The notes under the pieces: generated by a model
Seen by the model: the letters and a program-made list of their open reading frames with translations, nothing else
What the model was told of the DNA's origin: nothing
Database searches by the model: none
Assembly: GCA_044360305.1 (NCBI GenBank)
Contig: JBIKKQ010000023.1
Coordinates: 1 to 28,366 of the forward strand
Length of the DNA: 28,366 nucleotides
Origin: QWPN01 sp044360305
Lineage (GTDB): Bacteria; Planctomycetota; Planctomycetia; Pirellulales; UBA1268
Direction of reading: 5' to 3'
Part shown: positions 15,717-23,130 of the stretch, in pieces
Layout: each line of letters opens with the position of its first letter
Numbering within the stretch: the stretch's first letter is position 1
Translations under genes and position numbers: made by a program

Positions 15717-17003
15717 TCAGCCGCGGCGGACCAGCAGCTTGTCGATCCGCCGGCCGTCCATGTCCACGACCTCCAGCACCAGGCCGCGCCAGCGGACCTG
15801 GTCGCCCGTCGCCGGAATCCGCTCCAGTTCCGACAGCACGAGCCCCGACACGGTGGAGTAGTCGCGGGGCAGGGCGTCGGGCTTGAGCTCCAGCCGCCGG
15901 ACGAGATCCTCGACGCCGGCGCCGCCGTCCACCAGCCACGAGCCGTCCCCCCGCTGCACGAAGGCCGCGGCCTCGGTGCGGTGCTCGTCGTGGATCTCGC
16001 CGACGAGCTCCTCGATCACGTCCTCCAAGGTCACCATTCCCTCCGTGCCCCCGTATTCGTCGAGCACGATGGCGAGCTGGTTCTTCTCGCGCTGAAACAG
16101 CCCCAGCAGCCGGTCGAGCGGCATGGTCTCCGGCACGAACAGGGCGCGGTGGAGCATCTTGCGCAGTTCGAGCGGCCAGCCCATCCAGGTGTGCCGGAGC
16201 ACGTCCTTGAGCGACACGTAGCCGAGGATGTGATCGAGCGAACCCTCGTAGACCGGAAGCCGCGAGTAGCCGGCCATGGCGATGGCGCCGAGGATCTCGC
16301 CCCCCGGGGTGTCGATGTCGAGCGCGTCGAGGTCTATCCGCGGCCGCATGATGTCGCGGACCGTCCGCTCCCCGAGCCGGAGGGCCTCCGCCGCCACCGC
16401 CTGCTCGACCGCCTCCAGCACCCCCTCGGCCCGCCCCGCCTCCAGCAGGTGTTCGATGTCGTCCACCGACACGCTCGGCCCGTCCTGGGCGCGGACACCG
16501 AGCAGGAATAGCACCCCGGAGGTGGCGCCGCTCATCACCCAGACCAGCGGCCGGGCGAGCCGCGAGAACCAGTGCATCGTCGGCGCCGCCAGCCGGGCGA
16601 ACGACTCGGCCCGGCGCAGCGCGAGCCGCTTCGGCACCAGTTCTCCGAGCAGGAGCGTGACGAACGACAGCAGGGCGACGAAGGTCACCAGCGCGATCGG
16701 CCGGGCCCAGTCGGCGATCCAGGCGGGCGCGTAGTCCTCGATCAGCGCGGCGAAGTCGCTGACCAGCCGGTCGCCGCCGTAGGCCGCCGCCAGCGTCCCC
16801 ACGAGCGTGATCCCGATCTGCACGGTGGGCAGGAAGCGGTCGGGGCTGGAGGCCAACTCCAGCGCCGTTCGCGCGGCCGCGTCCCCCTCGGCGGCCAGCT
16901 GGCGGAGCCGGCCGCGCTTGCTGGCGACGATGGCCATCTCGGCCCCCGAGAAAAATCCGTTGGCGAGGATCAGCGCCAGCACGATCAGCAGTTCGACGAT
17001 CAT
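15717..17003 (-). CDS. CNNM/CBS domain transporter-like protein (HlyC/CorC family)
   Basis: 428 residues. Domains in order: CNNM (DUF21) membrane domain at 1-190 with NGFFSGAEMAIVASKRGRL near the N-terminus and GELVPKRLALRRAE around 120; a CBS pair at about 210-330 (VRDIMRPRIDLDALD, GYSRLPVYEGSLDHILGYVSLKDVL, then EYGGTEGMVTLEDVIEELVGEI); and the CorC_HlyC C-terminal domain with DGSWLVDGGAGVEDL. Members are linked to Mg2+/Co2+ efflux or cation homeostasis; the old name haemolysin is misleading. ATG 17003 (MIVELLIVLA) was preferred to 17039 because it puts the first helix at the N-terminus. It follows proB by 58 nt on the same strand. Convergent with the ABC operon end (21 bp). Confidence 0.92.
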   Translation of the reverse strand: MIVELLIVLALILANGFFSGAEMAIVASKRGRLRQLAAEGDAAARTALELASSPDRFLPTVQIGITLVGTLAAAYGGDRLVSDFAALIEDYAPAWIADWARPIALVTFVALLSFVTLLLGELVPKRLALRRAESFARLAAPTMHWFSRLARPLVWVMSGATSGVLFLLGVRAQDGPSVSVDDIEHLLEAGRAEGVLEAVEQAVAAEALRLGERTVRDIMRPRIDLDALDIDTPGGEILGAIAMAGYSRLPVYEGSLDHILGYVSLKDVLRHTWMGWPLELRKMLHRALFVPETMPLDRLLGLFQREKNQLAIVLDEYGGTEGMVTLEDVIEELVGEIHDEHRTEAAAFVQRGDGSWLVDGGAGVEDLVRRLELKPDALPRDYSTVSGLVLSELERIPATGDQVRWRGLVLEVVDMDGRRIDKLLVRRG

Positions 17004-17061
17004 CGGCGGCTCGGGCCTGTTGGCAGGAGGGCGGGGCACGACCGGCGGCCGGCGGCGGCGG

Positions 17062-18219
17062 TCAGCATGGAGCCGTCTCGCGCGAGGTGACGGCGAGATT
17101 GTCGCGGTGCACCACCTCCTGGTAGGGGCAGTAGCCGAGTACGGTGGCGATGCCTTCGGTCTTCAGGCCGGCGATCCGGCGCAGGTCGGCGGCCGGGTAG
17201 TTCACCAGTCCGCGGGCGAACGGCCGCCCGCCCGCCGTCTCCAGGGCCACGGCGTCACCGGTCGCGAAATCGCCGCGCACCTCCGTCACCCCCGCGGCCA
17301 GCAGGCTCCGGCCGGCATCGACGACGGCCGCGCGGGCGCCGGCGTCCACCACGAGGGTGCCGCGGACGTCGGTGGACCAGCCGAGCCAGCGCTTCCAGGC
17401 GGGCATGGTCTCCGTCCGGCCCGTGAACAGCGTGCCCACCGGCTCGCCGGCGCAGATCCGCTCCAGCACGTGGTCGTCGCGGCCCGAGGCAATGATGCAG
17501 GCCGCTCCCGACTCGGTGACGATCCGGGCGGCCGCGATCTTGCTCGCCATGCCCCCCTTGGAGAGACCGCCGAGCCGGTCGCGGGCCAGCCCCTCCACCG
17601 CCGCGTCGATCCGGGGGACGTGGCCGAGGATCCGGGCGCCGGGCTCGGCCGGGTGCCGGTCGAACAGCCCCTCGACGTCGGAGAGCAGGACGAGCAGCGG
17701 GGCGCCGAGCAGCGTGGCCACCAGGGCGGCGAGCCGGTCGTTGTCGCCGAACGAGGTCCGCAGCTCCTCGACGCTCACGGTGTCGTTCTCGTTGATGACC
17801 GGGATGGCGCCGTAGTCGAGCAGTGCCCGGAGGGTGTTGCGGATGTTGAGGTATCGGGTGCGGTCCTGGAAGTCGTCCGCCACGAGCAGCACCTGGCCGA
17901 CGTGGCGGCCGCGGCCGCGCAGCGACCGCTCGTAGGCCTCGATCAGGCAGCTCTGGCCGATGGCCGCCACGGCCTGCAGCCCGGCGAGTTCCTGGGGCCG
18001 GCGGTCGAGGCCCATCCGGCCCATGCCCGCCCCCACGGCCCCGGAACTGACGAGCACGACCTGGCGGCCGCCCGTCAGCACGGCGTCGAACTGCCGGCCG
18101 AGGGATTCGATTCGGGCGGCATCGAGCAGGCCGTCGGGGCCGGTGAGCACGCGAGTGCCCACCTTGACGACGATCAGTCGTGCGGCGGCGACGAGTTCGG
18201 GGCGCAGCGATTCGCTCAT
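17062..18219 (-). CDS. proB: Glutamate 5-kinase
   Basis: 385 residues, with the usual two domains. The amino-acid kinase domain begins at RLIVVKVGTRVLTGPDG, with VSSGAVGAGMGRMGL, RYLNIRNTLRALL, PVINENDTVSVEEL, GDNDRLAALVATLL and GGMASKIAAARI, all strong family signatures. The C-terminal PUA domain (about 285-385) has VDAGARAAVVDAGRSLLAAGV and the expected KEVVHRDNL-like end (YQEVVHRDNLAVT). It catalyses ATP-dependent phosphorylation of glutamate, the first step of proline synthesis. No proA is next to it in this window. It is divergent from purF across 224 bp, and precedes the CNNM/CBS gene on the same strand. Confidence 0.95.
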   Translation of the reverse strand: MSESLRPELVAAARLIVVKVGTRVLTGPDGLLDAARIESLGRQFDAVLTGGRQVVLVSSGAVGAGMGRMGLDRRPQELAGLQAVAAIGQSCLIEAYERSLRGRGRHVGQVLLVADDFQDRTRYLNIRNTLRALLDYGAIPVINENDTVSVEELRTSFGDNDRLAALVATLLGAPLLVLLSDVEGLFDRHPAEPGARILGHVPRIDAAVEGLARDRLGGLSKGGMASKIAAARIVTESGAACIIASGRDDHVLERICAGEPVGTLFTGRTETMPAWKRWLGWSTDVRGTLVVDAGARAAVVDAGRSLLAAGVTEVRGDFATGDAVALETAGGRPFARGLVNYPAADLRRIAGLKTEGIATVLGYCPYQEVVHRDNLAVTSRETAPC

Positions 18220-18344
18220 CGGGGACGCGGGACCGGAGAGGCGGGCCGCGGCTCGGTCGGCGCGGCACCGGCGAATCCTACCCGTTCGCCGGCCGGCGCG
18301 ACCACCGGTGCGGCGGCCGGAATCCGCGGCCTGACGGCCCGAGG

Positions 18345-18374
18345 TTGAGCGACGGACGGCGCGGCCCGTATATT
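18345..18374 (+). promoter_or_regulatory. Candidate promoter for purF
   Basis: TTGAGC (18345-18350), an 18-bp spacer and TATATT (18369-18374), 70 bases upstream of the purF start. No purine riboswitch was recognised in the leader. Confidence 0.5.
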
Positions 18375-18443
18375 CGCCCGGCGGAGATCGACCGTCGCCG
18401 GGCGGCCCGCGTCAGCGCCGCCTTCCCGCCAGGAAACCCGCCG

Positions 18444-20018
18444 ATGAGCGACCTCCATCACGAGTGCGGCCTGGCAGCGATCTATCACCTCCGCTCGGCC
18501 GAAACCTCCCCGCTCTGTCCGCTGCAGGGGCAGGAGGAGGTCTCCCGGCTGGTGCCGCGGATGCTCCTCGACATCCAGAACCGCGGCCAGCTCTCCGCCG
18601 GCATGACGGTCTGGAACCCCGCCCGCGCCCAGCTGCTCGCCACCTACAAGGAGGTGGGAAGCGTCAGCGAGGTGTTCCGGATGAGCCATCGCGGCAAGTA
18701 CGAGAGCCTGATGGAGCAGCACTCCGGCCGGGCCGCGATCGGGCACGTCCGCTATGCCACCTGCGGGGCTGACGACCGCGGCTACGCCCAGCCGCTGGAG
18801 CGGCCCCACATCCAGAAGCGGAAGTGGTTCGCCTTCGGCTTCAATGGCCAGCTGGCCAACTACCCGGAGCTCCGCGCCGAGATCCTCGCGGCCGACGACA
18901 ACCACCTCGCCCGGGACAACGACACCGAGGTGATCATGCACGCCATCGGCCGCGAGCTCGCCGGTGACGCGGAACCCGACCCGGTCCGGCTGCTGGCGGC
19001 GATCTCGGCCCGCTTCGACGGCGCCTGGAACATCGCTCTCCTCGACGCCTGCGGCCGGCTGCTGGTGGCCCGCGATCCGCTCGGCATCCGGCCAATGGTC
19101 TACGCCCGCCTCGGCCCGCTGGTGGCGGCGGCCAGCGAGAGCGTCGCCCTGCTCAACCTCGGCTTCCCGGCGGAGTCGATCCGCTCCCTGGAGCCGGGGA
19201 CGGCCCTGCTCGTGGACGGCGACACGATCCGCGTCGAGCGGTTCGCGGCCAGCCCGCGTCGGGCCCACTGCTTCTTCGAGTGGATCTACTTCGCCAACGT
19301 CGCCAGCTCGATGGACGACCGCAGCGTGTACCTGACCCGCAAACGGCTCGGCGAGGAGCTTGCTCGGCTGGAGACGGTGCCGATCGACGAGGACACGGTC
19401 GTGGTCCCCGTGCCCGACACGAGCAAGGCCGCCGCCGACGCCATGGCCTTCCGGCTGCGCATCCCGTCGGTCGAGGGCCTGATTCGCAACCGCTACACCG
19501 GCCGGACGTTCATCGACGGTGCCGCCAGCCGCCGGCAGAAGGCGGAGACCAAGTACACGCCGCTGCGCGAGGTGCTGGAGGGGAAGCGGGTGATCCTCGT
19601 CGAGGACTCGATCGTCCGGAGCACGACGATGAAGGTGCTGCTCGGACGGATGCGGTCCCTCGGCCTGGCCCGCGAGATCCACGTCCGCGTCGCCTGCCCG
19701 CCGATCGTCGCCCCGTGCTTCTACGGCATCGACATGTCGACGATCGACGAATTGTTCGCGCCGGAGTTCCTGCGCGGTGGGCCGCTCACCGCGGAGGCCC
19801 AGGCGGCGATGGCCGCCCGGCTCGGCGCCGATTCGCTCCGCTACCTGCCCGTGGAGGCGGTGGCGCGGTCGATCGGGTTCGGCGCCGACGAGCTCTGCCA
19901 GGCCTGCCTGACGGGCCGCTATCCGACGCCGGCGGGGGAGCGGCTCTACGAGATCGCCCTCGGCCAGACGTCGCGGGGCGGCTCGGGCCGAACCTACGAG
20001 ACGGTGCCCGCCGGGTAG
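18444..20018 (+). CDS. purF: Amidophosphoribosyltransferase, [4Fe-4S] type
   Basis: 524 residues. It catalyses the first step of purine synthesis, PRPP plus glutamine to phosphoribosylamine. The class II glutamine amidotransferase domain starts at Cys8 (ECGLAAIY) after a 7-residue propeptide, which must be removed to expose the nucleophile. Further glutaminase motifs are RGQLSAGM, GHVRYATCG, and NGQLANYPELR. The phosphoribosyltransferase domain has VVPVPDTSKAAADAM near 320, GRTFI and the PRPP loop VILVEDSIVRSTT near 383. Cysteines at about 275 (AHCFFEW), 424 (APCFYGID) and 485/488 (CQACLTGRYP) match the four cluster ligands of the Bacillus subtilis enzyme, so an oxygen-sensitive [4Fe-4S] form is expected. 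AGGA lies 9 nt before the ATG. It ends 7 bp from trmB, convergent. Confidence 0.95.
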   Translation: MSDLHHECGLAAIYHLRSAETSPLCPLQGQEEVSRLVPRMLLDIQNRGQLSAGMTVWNPARAQLLATYKEVGSVSEVFRMSHRGKYESLMEQHSGRAAIGHVRYATCGADDRGYAQPLERPHIQKRKWFAFGFNGQLANYPELRAEILAADDNHLARDNDTEVIMHAIGRELAGDAEPDPVRLLAAISARFDGAWNIALLDACGRLLVARDPLGIRPMVYARLGPLVAAASESVALLNLGFPAESIRSLEPGTALLVDGDTIRVERFAASPRRAHCFFEWIYFANVASSMDDRSVYLTRKRLGEELARLETVPIDEDTVVVPVPDTSKAAADAMAFRLRIPSVEGLIRNRYTGRTFIDGAASRRQKAETKYTPLREVLEGKRVILVEDSIVRSTTMKVLLGRMRSLGLAREIHVRVACPPIVAPCFYGIDMSTIDELFAPEFLRGGPLTAEAQAAMAARLGADSLRYLPVEAVARSIGFGADELCQACLTGRYPTPAGERLYEIALGQTSRGGSGRTYETVPAG

Positions 20019-20024
20019 CGGCGG

Positions 20025-20714
20025 TCAGGCCGGTGCCGCCGGCGGCTCGATCCGTGCGCAGCCGGCCGGCAGGTCGTTGCGCACCAGCGCGGCCCGCCAG
20101 ACCGGCAGGCCAGCCAGCCGCGTGCGGCGCTCGAAGTGGGTGCGATAGTCGAGGTCGTGCCGGGGCTCCGCGGCCGACTCCTCCCGGGGGGGCGTGAACA
20201 GCCCCGTCTCCCGGGCCGCCGCCATGGCCTCGAGGAAATACTCCTCGACGTCGGTCCAGACGTGCAGTTCGCCGCCGGCGACGAGCGTCCGCCCGGCCTG
20301 GCGCAGGAACGGCTCCGACAGGACGCGGCGCTTGCGGTGCCGGGCCTTCCACCACGGGTCGGGGAAGTAGACGTGAACCGCGGCCAGGCAGCGGTCGGGC
20401 AGCAGGCTGCGCACGAGGAACGTGGCGTCGCCGTGGATGATGCGGGCGTTGTTCGCTCCCGCCGCGGCCAGCCGGCCGGCGCACAGCCGGGCGTAGCCGG
20501 CGGCGATTTCGACACCGAGGAAGTTACGGTCGGGCCGGGCTGTGGCCGCGGCCGCGATGAACAGGCCCTTGCCGCTGCCGACCTCGAGTTCCACCGGCGC
20601 TGGGCGGGAAAACAGCGTGGCCGGATCGCAGGGGATCGGCAGCGAGGCTAGCGGCGAGAGATGCGCGGACAGATCGACCGTCGGGTCGGGCTTCTTGGGG
20701 GGGCGGCGTGGCAT
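20025..20714 (-). CDS. trmB: tRNA (guanine-N7-)-methyltransferase
   Basis: 229 residues, the usual size. It would methylate G46 of tRNA with SAM. SAM-binding motif I is LEVGSGKGLF, followed by NFLGVEIAAGYARLCAGRL and the family signature VHVYFPDPWWKARHRKRRVL (D-P-W-x-K-x-R-H-x-K-R-R). Also seen are NNARIIHGDATFLV and the C-terminal TDVEEYF segment. The N-terminal 15 residues are basic and variable. It is convergent with purF and 36 nt downstream of the FabZ-like gene, which is on the same strand, so the two are probably cotranscribed. Confidence 0.93.
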   Translation of the reverse strand: MPRRPPKKPDPTVDLSAHLSPLASLPIPCDPATLFSRPAPVELEVGSGKGLFIAAAATARPDRNFLGVEIAAGYARLCAGRLAAAGANNARIIHGDATFLVRSLLPDRCLAAVHVYFPDPWWKARHRKRRVLSEPFLRQAGRTLVAGGELHVWTDVEEYFLEAMAAARETGLFTPPREESAAEPRHDLDYRTHFERRTRLAGLPVWRAALVRNDLPAGCARIEPPAAPA

Positions 20715-20750
20715 GGGGCGTGTCGGCCGGGCCGGAGGACGGTCGCGGAT

Positions 20751-21281
20751 TCAGCCGCCGGTGTGCCGGTCGCTCGGCGCGGCGGCCAGCACGTCGAGCG
20801 GCAGCGGCACGCCCTTGATCATGCCGTCGACGACGATCCTGTCTCGGACGACGCCCTGAAAGCGGCAGACGATCATCGCCCGGGGACGGACGCGGACCTT
20901 CTCGACGGCGATCACCAGCCGGTCACCGGGCACCACGGGCTCGCGGAACCGGACCTCCTCCAGGCCGCCGAACCCGATAACCTTCGCCTGCAGCAGGTCG
21001 TAGCGGTGGGTGAAGTAACTGGAGAGTTGGGCCGCCGCCTCGCACATAATCACGCCGGGCATCAGGGGGATGCCGGGGAAATGCCCGCGGACCCAGAACT
21101 CCTCCGGCGTCACGTCCTTGTAGCCGACGCACAGGCAGCGTTCGTGATCTTCGTGGATGATGGCCGTCAACTGCTCCATCTCGAACCGCTGCCGGTTCCA
21201 GCGGCGGATCTCGTGAATGTCGGCGATCACCCGATCGACGTCGTACTCGTCGGGGTGGATGATGTAGTCACGCGGGGCCAC
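20751..21281 (-). CDS. FabZ-like 3-hydroxyacyl-ACP dehydratase
   Basis: 176 residues from a GTG at 21281 with AGGA nine bases upstream; no closer ATG exists before the domain. It has the hotdog-fold dehydratase signature RGHFPGIPLMPGVIMCEAAAQL, with the catalytic His67 in GHFPG and Glu81, and REPVVPGDRLVIAVEKVRVR. This is the pattern of FabZ, which removes water from 3-hydroxyacyl-ACP in fatty acid elongation. The roughly 35-residue N-terminal extension (YIIHPDEYDVDRVIADIHEIRRWNR in part) is not in FabZ proper, so it may be a dedicated dehydratase in lipid or polyketide synthesis. It lies after a small basic-protein gene on the same strand. Confidence 0.85.
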   Translation of the reverse strand: MAPRDYIIHPDEYDVDRVIADIHEIRRWNRQRFEMEQLTAIIHEDHERCLCVGYKDVTPEEFWVRGHFPGIPLMPGVIMCEAAAQLSSYFTHRYDLLQAKVIGFGGLEEVRFREPVVPGDRLVIAVEKVRVRPRAMIVCRFQGVVRDRIVVDGMIKGVPLPLDVLAAAPSDRHTGG

Positions 21282-21325
21282 TGCGGTCGTTCCTGCGATC
21301 GACGGGTGCTGCGGATCGATGAGGG

Positions 21326-21424
21326 TCAGGTGCGGATGTGCTTCCGCTTGGCCTTGCGGGCCTTGCTGTTGGCGGGACGCGATCCGTGATTCGCCTTCTT
21401 GAGGCCGCGATGGGGCTTGGCCAT
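21326..21424 (-). CDS. 32-residue Lys/Arg-rich basic protein
   Basis: A complete 33-codon frame on the minus strand: starts MAKPHRGLKKANHG, continues SRPANSKARKAKRKHIRT and stops. About half of its residues are Lys, Arg or His, with no acidic residue, so it should bind RNA or DNA. The style (MAKxHRGxKKANHG...) resembles a small ribosomal protein, but I cannot name a family. The Shine-Dalgarno sequence is weak (GGAA 9-10 nt upstream). It lies 44 nt before the FabZ-like gene, 93 nt after the small membrane protein gene, on the same strand. It is too short to be sure by eye. Confidence 0.6.
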   Translation of the reverse strand: MAKPHRGLKKANHGSRPANSKARKAKRKHIRT

Positions 21425-21517
21425 GGCTGCTGGTTCCGGGGGTGTCACCGGTCGCGCACCGGCGCCGGATCGAGCGGGTTGTACCACGTTCCGCCCCGGC
21501 AATCCACGGGGGGCGGC

Positions 21518-22024
21518 TCAGGCCGACCGGTCGCGGTGCGCGGCCGTCCGCTCCGCGGCGATCGCCTCGCGCAGGCTGTTGCGGACGATCTCGATGAAAC
21601 TGGCGGCGAGAAACCCCGCCAGGCCGCCGACCACGGCCGCCGACGCGCCGCCCAGCACGGCGCCGGGGAGGGAGCAGGAGGTCATCGTCAGCAGGCAGCC
21701 GCCCCCGATGACGCCACCGCACAGGCCGCCGATGCCCGCCGAGACGGGGACGAGCAGGCCGAGCCGGGTGCTGCGCTGCAGATGTCCCGGTCGCGAGGGG
21801 GGAAGGTCGATGGCCGGCCGCGATCGCAGGGCCATGCCGACGCGGTCCAGGTCGCGGTCGGTGTCGTCCCGCAGTCGGGTGCCGATCGCATTGCCCGCGA
21901 CGTGCATGCCGACGCTGGCGACGAGGACGACGGCCGCCATCCAGCCGGCGAGGCCGAGCCAGCCGATGGCGGCACTCGCGACCGCGAGCACCACCGCCAG
22001 CCAGGAATAGGTCGCGAGCCGCAT
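21518..22024 (-). CDS. Small membrane protein, function unknown
   Basis: 168 residues with hydrophobic segments at 7-45 (two helices, WLAVVLAVASAAIGWLGLAG and AAVVLVASVGMHV) and at about 92-145 (GLLVPVSAGIGGLCGGVIGG, then a Gly/Ala-rich stretch). A charged middle includes RLRDDTDRDLDRVGM. It ends with an arginine-rich tail. No family recognised. A -10-like TATACT (minus strand, 22070-22065) sits about 45 nt upstream, just beside the relic gene end at 22075-22168. No clear Shine-Dalgarno sequence. It could be the first gene of the minus-strand run with the basic protein, FabZ-like and trmB genes. Confidence 0.72.
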   Translation of the reverse strand: MRLATYSWLAVVLAVASAAIGWLGLAGWMAAVVLVASVGMHVAGNAIGTRLRDDTDRDLDRVGMALRSRPAIDLPPSRPGHLQRSTRLGLLVPVSAGIGGLCGGVIGGGCLLTMTSCSLPGAVLGGASAAVVGGLAGFLAASFIEIVRNSLREAIAAERTAAHRDRSA

Positions 22025-22074
22025 CGGAGGGTCGAGGGGAAGTGGGCGTCGCCCGAACCTCCCCAGTATAGGCG

Positions 22075-22168
22075 CCGTCCGGGGCGTGGATCTGCCGCTG
22101 CCGGACCGGCGTCATTCCACCGCCCGGGGACCGTAGGTCGGAAGCATCCGATAGCACACCTCGAGCGT
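22075..22168 (-). pseudogene. Relic copy of the 3' end of the squalene-cyclase-repeat gene
   Basis: This 94-bp stretch aligns without gaps to 23037-23130, at an offset of 962, with 9 mismatches. The homology probably runs on to about 22067 with one single-base gap. The first 57 bases (minus strand 22168-22112) encode the same last 18 residues plus stop as the intact gene: TLEVCYRMLPTYGPRAVE against TLEVYYRMLPIYGPRAVE. Five of the seven coding differences are synonymous. The rest is the sequence after the stop. It has no upstream coding sequence and no start, so it cannot be a gene. Confidence 0.85.
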
Positions 22169-22414
22169 GTTTGGCATGGGCAACCCCTCACGGACACAAC
22201 CACCAAAACCGTCAACTACAACCTGCTCACGCTAGTAAAAGCCTAGCCCGGCCGAGGGCGCTTCTGCAGCCGTTTTCCGCCCGGTGAGTTGCGTGTGGGC
22301 CCCGGCTGGTGGCTGGTTGGTGCCTGGCTGGCTGGTCGTCGCGGCCCACGACACCCCATCGAACGGTATAGTGTGGCGAAGCGATTCACAGCAGCCTTCA
22401 GAGGAGGGTTCTCC
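22169..22414. other. Intergenic region between the relic and the antitoxin gene
   Basis: No gene seen. The first 90 bases are clearly less GC-rich than the neighbours. A CTGG-rich low-complexity stretch lies at about 22303-22335. TATAGT at 22367-22372 is a candidate -10 for the toxin-antitoxin genes, without a recognisable -35. Confidence 0.4.
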
Positions 22415-22759
22415 ATGGCCACCGCCATCTTGGACCTGCGTCTGTCTCCCAACGAGCGGGATGGCATACGTCGGGCCGTGGAGTCCACCTGCGGTGCGAC
22501 CGGGATCCGGTGGCGTCGCATCGTCGTCTTCGGATCTCGAACCGATCCCGCTCGCCGCGGCGGTGACATCGACCTGCTCGTGGAGATCGATCCGACGCAC
22601 GGTGTCGATTACGAGCGACTGAAGCGGCGGCTGCGGCTGGCCCTCGAAGATGAAATCGGCGAGCAGAGAGTTGACATTGTTATCGACGACGGGCTTGAAA
22701 GCGGGCCATTCTCTTCCCTGGCGCGAATGCGTGGAGTCGAGCTGTGGTCGAACACCTGA
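22415..22759 (+). CDS. mntA: MntA-type nucleotidyltransferase antitoxin
   Basis: 114 residues from ATG 22415, with GAGGAGG 7 nt upstream. It is a minimal nucleotidyltransferase: VVFGSRTDPARRGGDIDLLVE has G40-S41, nine residues, then D51-I-D53, the metal- and NTP-binding GSx9DxD. Known MntA antitoxins AMPylate a tyrosine in the HEPN toxin HepT. The order MNT then HEPN, and the 16-nt overlap with the next gene, match that module. All catalytic residues seen are present, so the antitoxin appears intact even though the toxin is not. The flanking duplicated gene end suggests the module was acquired. Confidence 0.85.
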   Translation: MATAILDLRLSPNERDGIRRAVESTCGATGIRWRRIVVFGSRTDPARRGGDIDLLVEIDPTHGVDYERLKRRLRLALEDEIGEQRVDIVIDDGLESGPFSSLARMRGVELWSNT

Positions 22760-23017
22760 CACGTCTCTTGAAGGAGCAGTTGGTGCTGATGCAGGCGGCG
22801 GCGCAGGTTTTGGAGGAGTCCCGTAGCCGCGTGGCCGCCTTTGCGCATCGACTCGGCTCATCGATGGCGGGAGATGCGGCTCCTGCGAAACGCGATCGCC
22901 CACGACTACCTCATCGAGAGCGCCGACACGGTGCTGGCCGATGCCCTGGCCGCGGCGCCTGAACTCCTCGACACCGTCCGGCGGGTTCTCCATTACGTCG
23001 ACATGAAGCGGTACTGA
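22744..23017 (+). pseudogene. hepT: HepT-type HEPN toxin, broken by internal deletion
   Basis: Starts at GTG 22744, overlapping mntA. The first frame gives the N-terminal helix of a HEPN toxin (LTRLLKEQLVLMQAAAQVLEES) and then turns into non-homologous sequence to 22962. The second frame, from about 22829 to the stop at 23015-23017, gives the C-terminal part: DSAHRWREMRLLRNAIAHDY, containing the RNase motif R-x4-H-x-Y (RNAIAHDY), then a helical end VLHYVDMKRY. A normal HepT has about 60-70 residues between these parts, here missing, so an internal deletion also shifted the frame at about 22825-22845. A functional toxin is unlikely. Confidence 0.8.
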
Positions 23018-23036
23018 CCAGCTCGCCGGTCTAGGC

Positions 23037-23130
23037 CCGTCCGGGGCGTGGATCTGCCGCGACCGGACCGGCGTCACTCCACCGCCCGGGGCCCGTAGAT
23101 CGGCAGCATCCGGTAGTAGACCTCGAGCGT
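23037..23130. repeat. Direct repeat partner of 22075-22168
   Basis: The intact version: the last 19 codons of the squalene-cyclase-repeat gene (23074-23130) and 37 bp after its stop. Shared sequence after the stop can form a hairpin (CCG-TCCGG with CCGGACCGG, one bulge), a candidate terminator kept in both copies. Confidence 0.8.

Noticed and set aside
22303..22340. G-rich CTGG repeats as a possible G-quadruplex
   Set aside because: Only runs of two G with variable spacing; low-complexity sequence of this kind is expected at 70% GC.
22820..22850. Programmed frameshift in hepT
   Set aside because: No slippery sequence is seen and the middle third of the HEPN domain is missing, so deletion is the simpler explanation.
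22232..23073. Minus-strand open frame running into the squalene-cyclase-repeat gene region
   Set aside because: Antisense to mntA/hepT and in a different frame from the cyclase-repeat gene; its resemblance to another frame near 22075-22157 comes from the direct repeat.
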